Source: Leclercia sp. 29361
GTDB lineage: Bacteria; Pseudomonadota; Gammaproteobacteria; Enterobacterales; Enterobacteriaceae
NCBI RefSeq assembly: GCF_011290365.1
Contig: NZ_CP049786.1
Span: 2,294,001-2,358,000 of the forward strand
DNA length: 64,000 nucleotides
Direction of reading: 5' to 3'
Each line of letters opens with the position of its first letter. Positions within the stretch are counted from its first letter, which is position 1. The notes below the pieces were generated by a model. It did no database searches, had not been told where the DNA came from, and saw only the letters and a program-made list of their open reading frames with translations. Shown here in pieces: positions 18,015 through 26,270 of this stretch. The position numbers and the translations under genes were made by a program.

Positions 18015-18435
18015 TTTTACTCACTTTACGCCGCTGAGTAGCCTCGGCGGCGGGTTGTTAATCGGGCTTGCCGCCATACTGCTGATTCACTTTTGTGGGC
18101 GTATCGCCGGTATCAGCGGCATTTTGGCGGGCATGCTGACGAAGCAGACCTGGAAAGAAGGGTGGCGGATCGCTTTTATAGCCGGTCTGATTGGCTCGCC
18201 GCTGCTGTTTATGCTGTTTTTCCCGTTGCCGGACATTAACGTTCAGGCCTCCTGGCCGGTGATTATCGTGGCCGGTTTGCTGGTGGGCATCGGGACACGT
18301 CTCGGCTCGGGATGTACCAGCGGGCACGGCATTTGCGGACTGTCGCGCTTTTCTAAGCGATCTCTGGTCGCCACGCTGACCTTTATGGTTGTCGGCATTG
18401 TTACCGCAACGCTGACCGGTTTATGGCTGGGCTGA
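18004..18435 (+). CDS. YeeE/YedE half transporter, first subunit
   Basis: Membrane protein of 143 residues with about four helices, starting at the ATG inside the end of the repressor gene (GGAG eight bases before). It carries the cysteine-rich loop GSGCTSGHGICGLSRF, the hallmark of the YeeE/YedE (TsuA-like) family. In TsuA these cysteines relay thiosulfate through the membrane. In BigR operons of other bacteria the transporter is split into two small proteins often called PmpA and PmpB; this would be one of them. It lies 7 bp before the second half. Confidence 0.82.
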   Translation: MSIDFTHFTPLSSLGGGLLIGLAAILLIHFCGRIAGISGILAGMLTKQTWKEGWRIAFIAGLIGSPLLFMLFFPLPDINVQASWPVIIVAGLLVGIGTRLGSGCTSGHGICGLSRFSKRSLVATLTFMVVGIVTATLTGLWLG

Positions 18436-18442
18436 GGAAAAT

Positions 18443-18856
18443 ATGATGCTGGTAATTATGGCGTTTCTGTGTGGTCTGATTTTTGGCGCCGGCTTGCTGA
18501 TTAGCGGTCTGGCGAATCCTGAAAAGGTGCTTGGTTTTCTGGATCTGTCTCAGGCCTGGGATCCCTCACTTGCCTTCGTGATGATTGGGGCGATTGCGGT
18601 GGGGATAATTGGCTTTGCGCTGGTGAAAGGCAGAAAAACAGCGTTTTGCGGGGTGCCGATTCTGCTACCAGAGAATAACACCGTTGACCGCACACTGGTG
18701 GTGGGCGCGATCCTGTTTGGTCTGGGCTGGGGGCTGGCAGGCATTTGTCCCGGGCCGTCGCTGATATTGTTGGGGGCGGGCATCGGCAAGGGGCTGCTGT
18801 TTGTTTTATCGATGCTTGCCGGGATGTGGATCGTTACCCGGGTCCGGTCATCTTAA
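18443..18856 (+). CDS. YeeE/YedE half transporter, second subunit (DUF6691-like)
   Basis: Membrane protein of 137 residues with four predicted helices. Motifs are GAGLLISGLANPEKVLGFLD and GLGWGLAGICPGPSL, the second carrying the conserved cysteine-proline of this family. With its neighbour it should assemble a complete sulfur-compound channel, which the BigR-like repressor would control. Its TAA stop overlaps by four bases the stop region of the convergent RimJ-like gene. Confidence 0.82.
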   Translation: MMLVIMAFLCGLIFGAGLLISGLANPEKVLGFLDLSQAWDPSLAFVMIGAIAVGIIGFALVKGRKTAFCGVPILLPENNTVDRTLVVGAILFGLGWGLAGICPGPSLILLGAGIGKGLLFVLSMLAGMWIVTRVRSS

Positions 18857-19401
18857 TCCACTTCTGGAATCACCAGGGAGGTGAGCACGTGGTCCTGCCA
18901 GACCCCATTGATCTTGAGATAAGAGGGCGCATACCCCTCTTTAACGAAGCCGAGGCTGGCCAGGGTTTTACTGCTGCGTGCGTTATCAGGTAGGTGGTTT
19001 GCCATAATCCGATGAAAGCGGTAATTGACCTGCACATAACTCAGCGATTCCTTCAGCGCCTCTTGCATCAGTCCTTGCCCCTGATAAGCGCGATCGAGCG
19101 AGAAGCCGAGATAGCACGCCTGGAAAACACCAAAGATAAAGTTGGTGAAGTTAATGCTGCCGATTATTTTATTCTCGCCTTTTAAGGTGAAAACCAGTTG
19201 CAGGCATTTTCTAGCGTTGTAATCGCTCTGCGCACTCTCAATTCGTTGAGATACGCTCTCCAGCGTGAAATATTCTTCATTGCGCAAGGGCTCAAAGGGC
19301 GCGAAATGCGATCGGTTTTCCCGCAGGAAAAGCAGGAGGCTGTCTGCCAGATCGGACGTCAGCAGATAAACGTCCGTCCTTTCGGTGGAGAATAACTTCA
19401 T
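18853..19401 (-). CDS. RimJ-like GNAT acetyltransferase
   Basis: Acetyltransferase of 182 residues related to RimJ, which acetylates the N terminus of ribosomal protein S5. Shared features are NFTNFIFGVFQACYLGFSLD, the acetyl-CoA loop YQGQGLMQEAL, HRIMANHLPDNARSS and the C-terminal W-DHVLTSL. It is shorter and clearly divergent from E. coli RimJ (194 residues), so a paralogue of unknown substrate is more likely. It is notable that a Grx2 and an MdtH paralogue follow within 4 kb, since grxB-mdtH-rimJ are neighbours in the E. coli core genome. Confidence 0.82.
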   Translation of the reverse strand: MKLFSTERTDVYLLTSDLADSLLLFLRENRSHFAPFEPLRNEEYFTLESVSQRIESAQSDYNARKCLQLVFTLKGENKIIGSINFTNFIFGVFQACYLGFSLDRAYQGQGLMQEALKESLSYVQVNYRFHRIMANHLPDNARSSKTLASLGFVKEGYAPSYLKINGVWQDHVLTSLVIPEVD

Positions 19402-19570
19402 GTCGCGCTCTCATTAACATTATTGTCACATCGATTGTACTGATAATAACGTTCATTTCCAGCCTGCAACTGACTCAACCTACTAAAGTTAGGCTGGAAA
19501 CCTTGACCCGATTTGCCAGATGCTATGGCATAGACATCCTGTTATCGAACTGTTCTGAAAAGAGAGTGCT

Positions 19571-20206
19571 ATGAAATTATATGTGTATGAGCATTGCCCG
19601 TTCTGTATCCGCGCGAGAATGATCTTCGGCCTCAAAAAAGTGCCTTTTGAGCTGGGCGTGATCATGGAAGGGGATGCGGAGACGCCAACCCGCATGGTAG
19701 GTAAAAAGGTTGTGCCGATCCTGCAGAAAGAAGAGGGCGTATACATGCCGGAAAGCATGGATATCGTTCACTACGTTGACCAGCTTGATGGCGCGCCGGT
19801 TATTACCGGGGAGTGCAATCCGGTCATTGACGCCTGGTGCAAAGAGAATACGCGTGCCGTATTCAATCTGGCGATCCCGCGTTTTACCCGCGCCGATTTT
19901 AAAGAACTCGCCACACCCGCCGCGCGCGAGGCCTATACTCAGCGCGAGATTAACGCCTTTGGCGATCTGGATACGTTGATGGCGAATAGCCAGACCTACA
20001 TCGACACGCTGGTGGAAGCGCTCGGTAAAATCGAGGCGTATTTGCAAGGGCGACATCCTGTCAGTATCACCGATTTTTATCTCTTCCCGATCCTGAATTC
20101 GCTGACGATTGTGAAAGGCTTCCCGTACACAGAGGCGCTGCGCGTTTATCTGGACCATATTTCCTCGGCCTGTAACGTACCGCTGTTTACAGACAAAGCT
20201 TTATAA
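19571..20206 (+). CDS. grxB: Glutaredoxin 2 (GST-like)
   Basis: Cytoplasmic thiol-disulfide oxidoreductase of 211 residues with the Grx2 two-domain fold. The N-terminal thioredoxin-like domain holds the CPFC active site (residues 9-12; E. coli has CPYC), the cis-proline block KVVPILQ and the glutathione-binding PESMDIVHYVD. A helical GST-like C-terminal domain follows. Similarity to E. coli Grx2 is strong in the first 80 residues and much weaker after. This may be a second copy, with the native grxB elsewhere. It is preceded by AGAGAG and flanked by the RimJ-like gene and the gutted PEP-mutase gene. Confidence 0.86.
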   Translation: MKLYVYEHCPFCIRARMIFGLKKVPFELGVIMEGDAETPTRMVGKKVVPILQKEEGVYMPESMDIVHYVDQLDGAPVITGECNPVIDAWCKENTRAVFNLAIPRFTRADFKELATPAAREAYTQREINAFGDLDTLMANSQTYIDTLVEALGKIEAYLQGRHPVSITDFYLFPILNSLTIVKGFPYTEALRVYLDHISSACNVPLFTDKAL

Positions 20207-20310
20207 CGGCCAGGGGGTATGCCCCTTAAAAAGTGGTCGTCCGATTTTCGGTTGTGAGGGATTCATCGAATCCCTTAGATTCACCCTGTACCTTATTACA
20301 GGAGAGAATC

Positions 20311-20526
20311 ATGACCTTCGCTGAACTTCACCATCAACACACACCCTTAGTTATCGCTAATGTCTGGGATGCGACCTTCGGGAGACTGAAGCAAGCAGGA
20401 GTAAGCCGTATCTCAATGGGGAACGTTGTACATTCGGCTATTCAGTTGCAGCTGAAGAATTTGCTGGAACGTATCCAGGCGCAGCAGTCATTTGCAGAGG
20501 TCTTTATTGATGAAAGTGCTCGATAG
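20311..20526 (+). pseudogene. Gutted isocitrate lyase/PEP-mutase-family gene
   Basis: From the ATG at 20311 (AGGAGAG upstream) the reading frame gives the family N terminus FAELHHQHTPLVIANVWDA, then jumps to a tail (RISMGNVVHSAIQLQLKNLL). In intact relatives of about 250-280 residues that tail lies near the C terminus. The result is 71 residues, with the TIM-barrel catalytic core missing. The frame is kept through the junction, so this is an internal in-frame deletion. The stop overlaps the ada start, so its translation may still drive ada. Any activity is most unlikely. Confidence 0.75.
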
Positions 20527-21577
20527 TAAGCAGTGCGATCTCTGGTATCAGGCATTACTTGAGCGTGATTCCGGGTATACCGGCGTATTTTATGTCGGCG
20601 TCAAAACGACAGGGGTATTCTGTATTGCGGTATGTCGGGCGCGGAAACCGAAACGTGAGAACGTAGAGTTTTATACAGATTTTAAATCTGCCCTCGATGC
20701 CGGGTACCGTCCCTGTAAAGTGTGTCGACCCACTGAAAATGCGCACAGTGCGCCGACGTTCATCGAACAGGCGCTTGAGCTTGTTCGTGCCGATCCTAAA
20801 ACCCGGATAAGCGATACGGCTCTACGTAACCATGACATTAGCCCCGAGCGGGTACGACGCTGGTTTCTGCAAAATCACGGTATTACTTTTCAGGCATTTC
20901 AACGAATGCAGCGGATTAATATTGCCCTGCAGGAGTTAAAAGGTGGGCGTAACGCGACCGATGTCGCTTTTGACAGTGGTTACGAGTCACTAAGCGGTTT
21001 TGGCTATACCTGTAAACGTCTTACGGGCGTCGCGCCAACCGAAAAGACCAGGGTGATCGTTATTCACCGTTTCACCACCACGCTTGGCCCCATGTTTGTG
21101 TGCGCCACGGAACGGGGCGTGTGTCTGCTGGAATTTACCGATCGTCGTATGCTGGAGACAGAGTTTCGCGATCTCCAGCGTCTGTTAAGGGCGAGGATCA
21201 TGGCGGGGGAAAATAGTCATACCCGCCAGGCGGTAAGAGAGATACATGAGTACTTCTCTGGTACCCGGCAACATTTTGATCTCACGCTGGATGCCCCCGG
21301 CACGGATTTCCAGCGCGCCGTGTGGCAGGCGTTACGCGACGTTCCTTACGGTCAGACATCCTATTATCAATCTCTTGCCGGGCAGATTGAAAAACCGACT
21401 GCCGTGCGCGCGGTGGCTGCGGCAAATGGCGCTAACCGGATAGCCATTGTAATTCCATGTCACCGGATTATCAGCAAAGAGGGGGCAATGACCGGTTACG
21501 GGGGAGGGATCGCACGTAAAGAGTGGCTTATTGAACATGAACGAAAGCAGCGTTCACTTTTTTGTCCTGCGGGCTAA
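20510..21577 (+). CDS. ada: Ada: methylphosphotriester/O6-methylguanine-DNA methyltransferase and activator
   Basis: Bifunctional adaptive-response protein of 355 residues from the ATG at 20510. The zinc and methyl-acceptor cysteines align with E. coli numbering: Cys38, Cys42, Cys69 and Cys72 (FCIAVCRARKPK and PCKVC). An AraC-type helix-turn-helix follows (about residues 80-185) and then the Ogt-like domain with the active site IPCHRII. The loop CIAVC differs from the usual CRPSC, but the cysteines are kept. It starts 17 bp inside the end of the gutted PEP-mutase gene, suggesting translational coupling. It should repair alkylated DNA and activate alkylation-response genes. Confidence 0.93.
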   Translation: MKVLDSKQCDLWYQALLERDSGYTGVFYVGVKTTGVFCIAVCRARKPKRENVEFYTDFKSALDAGYRPCKVCRPTENAHSAPTFIEQALELVRADPKTRISDTALRNHDISPERVRRWFLQNHGITFQAFQRMQRINIALQELKGGRNATDVAFDSGYESLSGFGYTCKRLTGVAPTEKTRVIVIHRFTTTLGPMFVCATERGVCLLEFTDRRMLETEFRDLQRLLRARIMAGENSHTRQAVREIHEYFSGTRQHFDLTLDAPGTDFQRAVWQALRDVPYGQTSYYQSLAGQIEKPTAVRAVAAANGANRIAIVIPCHRIISKEGAMTGYGGGIARKEWLIEHERKQRSLFCPAG

Positions 21578-21592
21578 AAAATACGGTAATGT

Positions 21593-21611
21593 ATTTGTTA
21601 AATAAACAAAT
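21593..21611. promoter_or_regulatory. 19-bp palindrome before the DapF-like gene
   Basis: ATTTGTT-AAATA-AACAAAT is a perfect 7-bp inverted repeat with a 5-bp spacer, ending 14 bp before the start codon. It looks like an operator; no matching regulator gene is adjacent. Confidence 0.45.
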
Positions 21612-21625
21612 TCAGAACGCTATCC

Positions 21626-22480
21626 ATGACACCTTTGTTATTCCATAAATATCACGGGCTCGGTAATGATTACCTGGTGTGCCACCGTTCTGTCGCAGAG
21701 CAGCTGAGCACTGAGCAGATTCGTATCCTGTGCCATCGCCATTATGGTGTAGGCTCTGACGGTCTGCTTATTGACAGTGGGGATCAACATCAGCCCACCT
21801 TACGCATCATCAATCCGGACGGTTCAGAAGCCGAGAAAAGCGGTAACGGTCTGCGCATCTATGCTCGCTATCTTTTCGATATTGGCCGCGTCGGACACGA
21901 GCCGTTTTTAGTGCACACCGCAGGTGGGGATGTACGTTGCCGGGTACATGACGATCCGCATCAGATCACGGTGGAGATGGGGCAGGCGAATTTCAGTCCG
22001 GCGGCACTGCCCGCGCTGATTGACCAACCTGAAGTGCTGAATCATCCCTTAAAGCTGGCGGATGAAACTATCCTGGTATCGCTGGTCTCAATGGGCAATC
22101 CACACTGTGTTGTGCTGGTGGATAAGCTCGATCTGGCGCTGGTTCACCGCTTAGGGCCGCAAATAGAAAATCATCCCGTGTTCCCGAAACGCACCAACGT
22201 CCAGCTGGTTGAGGTCGTCGATCGCACTACGCTGCGTATTGGTATCTGGGAGCGGGGCGCCGGTTTTACGATGGCATCCGGCAGCAGCAGCTGTGCAGCA
22301 GCCAGCGTTATGCGCAAATTAGACCGGGTCGATAATCGGGTCAGCGTGAATATGCCCGGTGGGCAGCTGCAAATCAGCTTTGATGACAATTTTCAGGTCA
22401 GCATGTCTGGCCCGGTGCATAAAATTGCCAGCCTGACGCTGGACGAAGACTGTTTTGCTGGTGGGACGGTCGCCAGCTGA
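21626..22480 (+). CDS. DapF-family epimerase homologue with Ser/Ser in place of catalytic cysteines
   Basis: Protein of 284 residues with the two-lobed diaminopimelate epimerase fold: HGLGNDYLV, PDGSEAEKSGNGLRI, VSMGNPHCVV and ERGAGFTMASGSSSCAAA. In true DapF the two catalytic residues are cysteines in the motifs CGNG and CGTG. Here both are serine, at residues 72 (KSGNG) and 218 (ASGSS). A glutamate and glycines around them are kept. Such Ser/Ser homologues occur in other bacteria and are usually annotated as diaminopimelate epimerase, but the thiol two-base mechanism cannot operate. Possible roles are a different amino-acid epimerase or isomerase. It has its own palindromic upstream site and terminator, so it is a single-gene unit. 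Confidence 0.8.
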   Translation: MTPLLFHKYHGLGNDYLVCHRSVAEQLSTEQIRILCHRHYGVGSDGLLIDSGDQHQPTLRIINPDGSEAEKSGNGLRIYARYLFDIGRVGHEPFLVHTAGGDVRCRVHDDPHQITVEMGQANFSPAALPALIDQPEVLNHPLKLADETILVSLVSMGNPHCVVLVDKLDLALVHRLGPQIENHPVFPKRTNVQLVEVVDRTTLRIGIWERGAGFTMASGSSSCAAASVMRKLDRVDNRVSVNMPGGQLQISFDDNFQVSMSGPVHKIASLTLDEDCFAGGTVAS

Positions 22481-22495
22481 TTTTGCGTCTTCTCA

Positions 22496-22530
22496 GACCG
22501 GTAGCCTGCAGCGGGTTGCCGGTCGTTTTT
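22496..22530 (+). terminator. Rho-independent terminator after the DapF-like gene
   Basis: GACCGG...CCGGTC stem with a few mismatches inside, followed by GTTTTT. The rest of the gap to 22735 is AT-rich and probably holds the promoter of the next gene. Confidence 0.75.
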
Positions 22531-22735
22531 AGGATTAACTACCGCGTTCCATAGCCTGATTCATCCTTTCCCTTATATTTCTCTGCGACCAATAGCCCTC
22601 ACATCATAAGCTGGCAAATTATACATTTTGTTAACATTTATATTGCAGCTGCTGATGAATAATCTTAATAATATTTAGGCGCTTATATTTCATAGCGATC
22701 CAACATGTTAATAAAAATAATTATCAGGATAACTT

Positions 22736-23986
22736 ATGACGACAAAACCTGCCGCTGAAGTGAGTGCGGTACCGGGTCTGTTTCAGACGCTAAAAACCTT
22801 CCCGGCAACTGTCCATGCGCTGCTCTTTTTTACCTTCATTGTTCGCTTTAGTTATTTTATGGCATGGCCGTTTATCGCGGTGATCATGACGCAGAATTAC
22901 CATATGTCGCCGATTGCCATTGGCGTGGCGATGACCAGCAGTGCGCTGTTATCGGTGGCGCTCGGCATGTATGGCGGGCAGATTTCGGACAGGTTAGGGC
23001 GCCGGATCATTCTTCTGCTGGGCTGTGGCTTTTCTGCCGTAGGCTATATCACCCTGGCGCAGGCCACCGGGATGGGGCTGTTTATTACCGGCCTGATGAT
23101 CATTGGCGTGTGCTTTGCGTGGGTTGATCCTCCGGTGCGTGCTCTGATGAGCGATTTGCTTGGCGATCGCCGCCGCCGTGCACTTGCTTTGCAAATGCGT
23201 TATTACCTGATCAACGTCGCGGCAGTATTTGGTCCGCTGGTCGGGATAGTCTTTGGCCTGACATCCCAGAAGGGGACGTTCCTGATCACCGGGCTGACCT
23301 ATCTGCCGTTTTTTGTCTACGTGCTGCTGTTTATCCCGGCGGGTAAACTGGTGCGGGAACAGCAGGGGGCCAGCGCACCGGCGATTAAGCTGCATCAGGT
23401 AATGGGAATCATTGCCAGGGACAAAATCTATATTGCGGCACTGCTGTGCAGCATTTTATGCAGCATTGTGTTTATCCATTACGAAGCTGTATTGCCGCAA
23501 TACCTGATGTTACTTGACGGCAACGCGGCGGTTAAGTTGATTACCCTTATACTGGTGACCAATGCCTGTACCGTGCTGGTGTTCCAGAGTTTTATTATGC
23601 GGTTTCTGGCGCAGATTAACCTGCCAAAACGCATTCTGCTGGGTGGCGCCATTTTTGCTTTGTCGCAGCTCTGCATGTTTGCCACGCGTTCGACGGAAGT
23701 CTGGCCATGGCTGACGGTCACCGTCGTGTTCAGTATGGGGGAGGCGATTCTGATGCCGAACCTGAATATTCTGCTCGATCAACTGGCACCGGCTGAGCAT
23801 CGCGGTGCTTATCTGGGGGCTTCAACATTAACGACGCTGGGGGTAGCTCTCGGGCCGTTGATCGGCGGCGTGATGCTGGCCATGACCGGGGCGGGCGTAT
23901 TTATCAGCACTGCATTACTGAGCCTGCTGCTGTGCGCGATTATTTATGCTTGTCGGGTCAGGATGTTGGTGCGTTTGCAGGATTGA
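22736..23986 (+). CDS. MFS transporter, MdtH-like
   Basis: Major-facilitator exporter of 416 residues with twelve predicted helices. The loop 2-3 signature GGQISDRLGRRIILLLGCG and the motif WVDPPVRALMSDLL resemble MdtH, the E. coli quinolone-efflux-type transporter (402 residues), but identity looks moderate. It has an AGGA ribosome site and is preceded by an AT-rich region. Its substrate is unknown; exporting the product of the DapF-like enzyme is a thought from position only, since a terminator separates the two. Confidence 0.85.
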   Translation: MTTKPAAEVSAVPGLFQTLKTFPATVHALLFFTFIVRFSYFMAWPFIAVIMTQNYHMSPIAIGVAMTSSALLSVALGMYGGQISDRLGRRIILLLGCGFSAVGYITLAQATGMGLFITGLMIIGVCFAWVDPPVRALMSDLLGDRRRRALALQMRYYLINVAAVFGPLVGIVFGLTSQKGTFLITGLTYLPFFVYVLLFIPAGKLVREQQGASAPAIKLHQVMGIIARDKIYIAALLCSILCSIVFIHYEAVLPQYLMLLDGNAAVKLITLILVTNACTVLVFQSFIMRFLAQINLPKRILLGGAIFALSQLCMFATRSTEVWPWLTVTVVFSMGEAILMPNLNILLDQLAPAEHRGAYLGASTLTTLGVALGPLIGGVMLAMTGAGVFISTALLSLLLCAIIYACRVRMLVRLQD

Positions 23987-24012
23987 TGGTGATGATAGCC
24001 AGCGTGGAACAT

Positions 24013-24036
24013 AAAGCCTGAGGATCCTCAGGCTTT
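24013..24036. terminator. Bidirectional terminator between convergent MFS genes
   Basis: Perfect AAAGCCTGAG-GATC-CTCAGGCTTT hairpin, with T-rich sequence on the plus side (ATTTTAAT) and A-rich sequence on the other. Confidence 0.88.
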
Positions 24037-24039
24037 ATT

Positions 24040-25263
24040 TTAATGTGAGCGCTGTTTTCGTCGGATATATAGCCACACAAAGGCCAACGTGAGTAATGGA
24101 ATTCCATGGAAAATAATAATGACGACTGAGGGGGCTAGCCAGATATAGAAGGGCGCCGCTATCAGCATTCCAACACCAAAACCTGTCATCTGTAAGAGCG
24201 TGATCAGGCTAAAAATAGGTAGCCTTAATGATTCAACTTCACTTTGGATGCGTGAGATGAGGCTAACATCCGCAAGTCCATCTCCAGTGCCTGCGAAGAA
24301 AATAAAGAATAATGCCAGAGAGACGGCGTTTTGTTGGAACGTTAAAATAAACCCCAGCGACATTAATGCCACACCATAAAAGAATAAACGCTCAGTTCGT
24401 ATCCCTCGCTTAAGCAAAAGATAATTTGCCGCTCTTGCACCTGCAAATTTCCCACCGGCCCAGACTGCCAGCAGAAGACCCATCGTTTTTCCTGGCGATT
24501 CAGACGTCAGAAGCTCTGAAATGACAGGAAACCCTACGTTATGGGCAGCGCTCCCGAGAGTATCAGCCATAGTTACCAGCAACATGCCTGCCATCAGCGG
24601 TGCTGTTTTAAGCCCTTTAACAAGATTACTCCACTCTTTACGCTGATTTTTCTTCTCTACGCCCGCCGGGGTAACCAGAAAGCGTAAAGGCATAATAGAT
24701 AAACCCGCAAGGAGGTAAGTGAGAATATTGGTGATGAATACCAGCTCATAACCGTTTGCAGCCAGCAAAATACCCGACACCATACTACCCGTAACCGCAC
24801 CGGTCGCAGATGCTGACGTTAACCAGGCATTAGTCGCAACCCGGCGGGAATCATCCACCCAGTATGGCAACTGGCTGTTTAGCCCAATTGCAAACATCGA
24901 ATTGCCTATGCCAATTCCCAGAGCGATAAAAGGCAAAAGATAGATTTGTACGGAATAAGGAAAAATTAATAATGATGCCAGCAGCGCCGCGCGAAGAACA
25001 TCCAGTATTACCAGGGGCAGGCGTCCGGTGAAACGTCTGAAATAAGGGACGCCAAACAAGCTTGCTAAAATTCCGCCGGTAACGCGACAGGCCAGAAAAA
25101 TACTCACTTGCATCACACTTTGGCTTAGCACGTATACATAGGTGGATAATGCCACCATGTTTAAAAAAGCGCCGAAATCGGAGATAAAGCGGGCGGAAAC
25201 GATCAGCCAGCCATTTCTGGCAGACCGATTAATCATTTCTTCATCCGGGTGCGCATCAGTCAT
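24040..25263 (-). CDS. MFS transporter, EntS/MFS_3-like
   Basis: Membrane transporter of 407 residues with about twelve helices. The N terminus (SARFISDFGAFLNMVALSTYVY) and the overall pattern fit the MFS_3 group that includes EntS and macrolide exporters. The usual loop 2-3 consensus is weak (FGVPYFRRFTGRLPLVI). It is more AT-rich than its neighbours and may have arrived by transfer. The start codon is preceded by AAAGGATAACTG. The substrate is not evident. The insertion sequence lies 230 bp upstream, with only possible gene debris between. Confidence 0.8.
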   Translation of the reverse strand: MTDAHPDEEMINRSARNGWLIVSARFISDFGAFLNMVALSTYVYVLSQSVMQVSIFLACRVTGGILASLFGVPYFRRFTGRLPLVILDVLRAALLASLLIFPYSVQIYLLPFIALGIGIGNSMFAIGLNSQLPYWVDDSRRVATNAWLTSASATGAVTGSMVSGILLAANGYELVFITNILTYLLAGLSIMPLRFLVTPAGVEKKNQRKEWSNLVKGLKTAPLMAGMLLVTMADTLGSAAHNVGFPVISELLTSESPGKTMGLLLAVWAGGKFAGARAANYLLLKRGIRTERLFFYGVALMSLGFILTFQQNAVSLALFFIFFAGTGDGLADVSLISRIQSEVESLRLPIFSLITLLQMTGFGVGMLIAAPFYIWLAPSVVIIIFHGIPLLTLAFVWLYIRRKQRSH

Positions 25264-25597
25264 ACAGTTATCCTTTGCGGAAACGACAGGTGATCAGCAA
25301 CAAGTATCATAGTCTGCAGCGTAATTTCACACAGCCTACAAAATATAGAAAAGACGCGACCGGACGGTATCCTGGGCCAGATGAACATCGAGCTGGTCTG
25401 CGAGTCTGAATCCCATGTTGGCGAATTCACGTGTCTGACATCTTAAGTCTCTTAGTCCTGAGCAGACAGGACTATTTCGCGGTTATAAACATCTGTCAAG
25501 GCTCAATTGAAATGTCCGTTATCCAGCTCAATTAAAATGACCACTTTGATCTCTCATTCTCTTTACTGATAGACTTTCCTCCGACTGAAACAACAGG

Positions 25598-26242
25598 ATG
25601 ATTGAGCCCATGCTTCGATACGAGTTAACGCCGAACAATGCAGGTTTTATACTGTGGGGAGATTCAGAAGCCCTGAATGAATTACATGAACTCATTCATT
25701 ACATCGTGGATGAAAGCCCACTGATTAAAGTTAAAGACGGATTTATGTTATCCCTTGCCTATGATATTCGTAAAGCACGGGAAGGTAATCGTCGTGTTGA
25801 GCAACATCAGTATGATCAACATGATACATATAAGCTTTATGGTGTTGAGCTTTTATGGCCTCTGGTCCTGGTACAGTCCTCAATACTCAGAAACTCAATG
25901 GGTTATATTCAGACAGACAAAAACCAGCTGTCTGTCATGTATGCCTTTGAATACCTGATAGAATCAGCATTAACAGAGTCTGAGAGAACAACGTCGAATG
26001 ATATTATGCTAACAGTAAAATATGCATCAGACTCTGATTTTAATTTCATTGAGGATAATATTGACAGCAGGTGCTGCTATTTTATCAGCCTATCTCCGGA
26101 GCAAAGAAAAAAGCAGTTAATCAGTATTGTTCGTTCTTTTCATTCATTATGGGGTAAGTATGCCCGTGAAAAGCAGGACATAAAGATGCTGAACGAAATG
26201 AATAATACATCATGGGTCTGGCCGGACAATATCAACTGGTGA
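25598..26242 (+). CDS. IS passenger gene, uncharacterised protein (DUF6904-like)
   Basis: Protein of 214 residues lying wholly within the insertion sequence and convergent with the transposase. It is AT-rich compared with the host genes. Motifs seen are LWGDSEALNELHELIHYIV, YGVELLWPLVLVQ and DIDSRCCYFISLSPEQRKKQL; the whole looks soluble with no signal peptide. It resembles proteins grouped as DUF6904, known mostly as orphans near mobile or polymorphic-toxin loci. No function can be assigned. The ATG at 25598 (second ATG at 25610) is preceded by ACAGGATG. A role in immunity, regulation or transposition is possible. Confidence 0.6.
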   Translation: MIEPMLRYELTPNNAGFILWGDSEALNELHELIHYIVDESPLIKVKDGFMLSLAYDIRKAREGNRRVEQHQYDQHDTYKLYGVELLWPLVLVQSSILRNSMGYIQTDKNQLSVMYAFEYLIESALTESERTTSNDIMLTVKYASDSDFNFIEDNIDSRCCYFISLSPEQRKKQLISIVRSFHSLWGKYAREKQDIKMLNEMNNTSWVWPDNINW

Positions 26243-26270
26243 GCAACCACTGTCCGGCCAGTGAGTACCA

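Noticed and set aside
25340..25493. Minus-strand frame reading about 50 residues (ending in QLDVHLAQDTVRSRLFYIL) between the MFS gene and the IS
   Set aside because: It looks protein-like and could be the tail of a lost gene, but I recognise no family, it has no start codon or ribosome site, and a frame this short can arise by chance.
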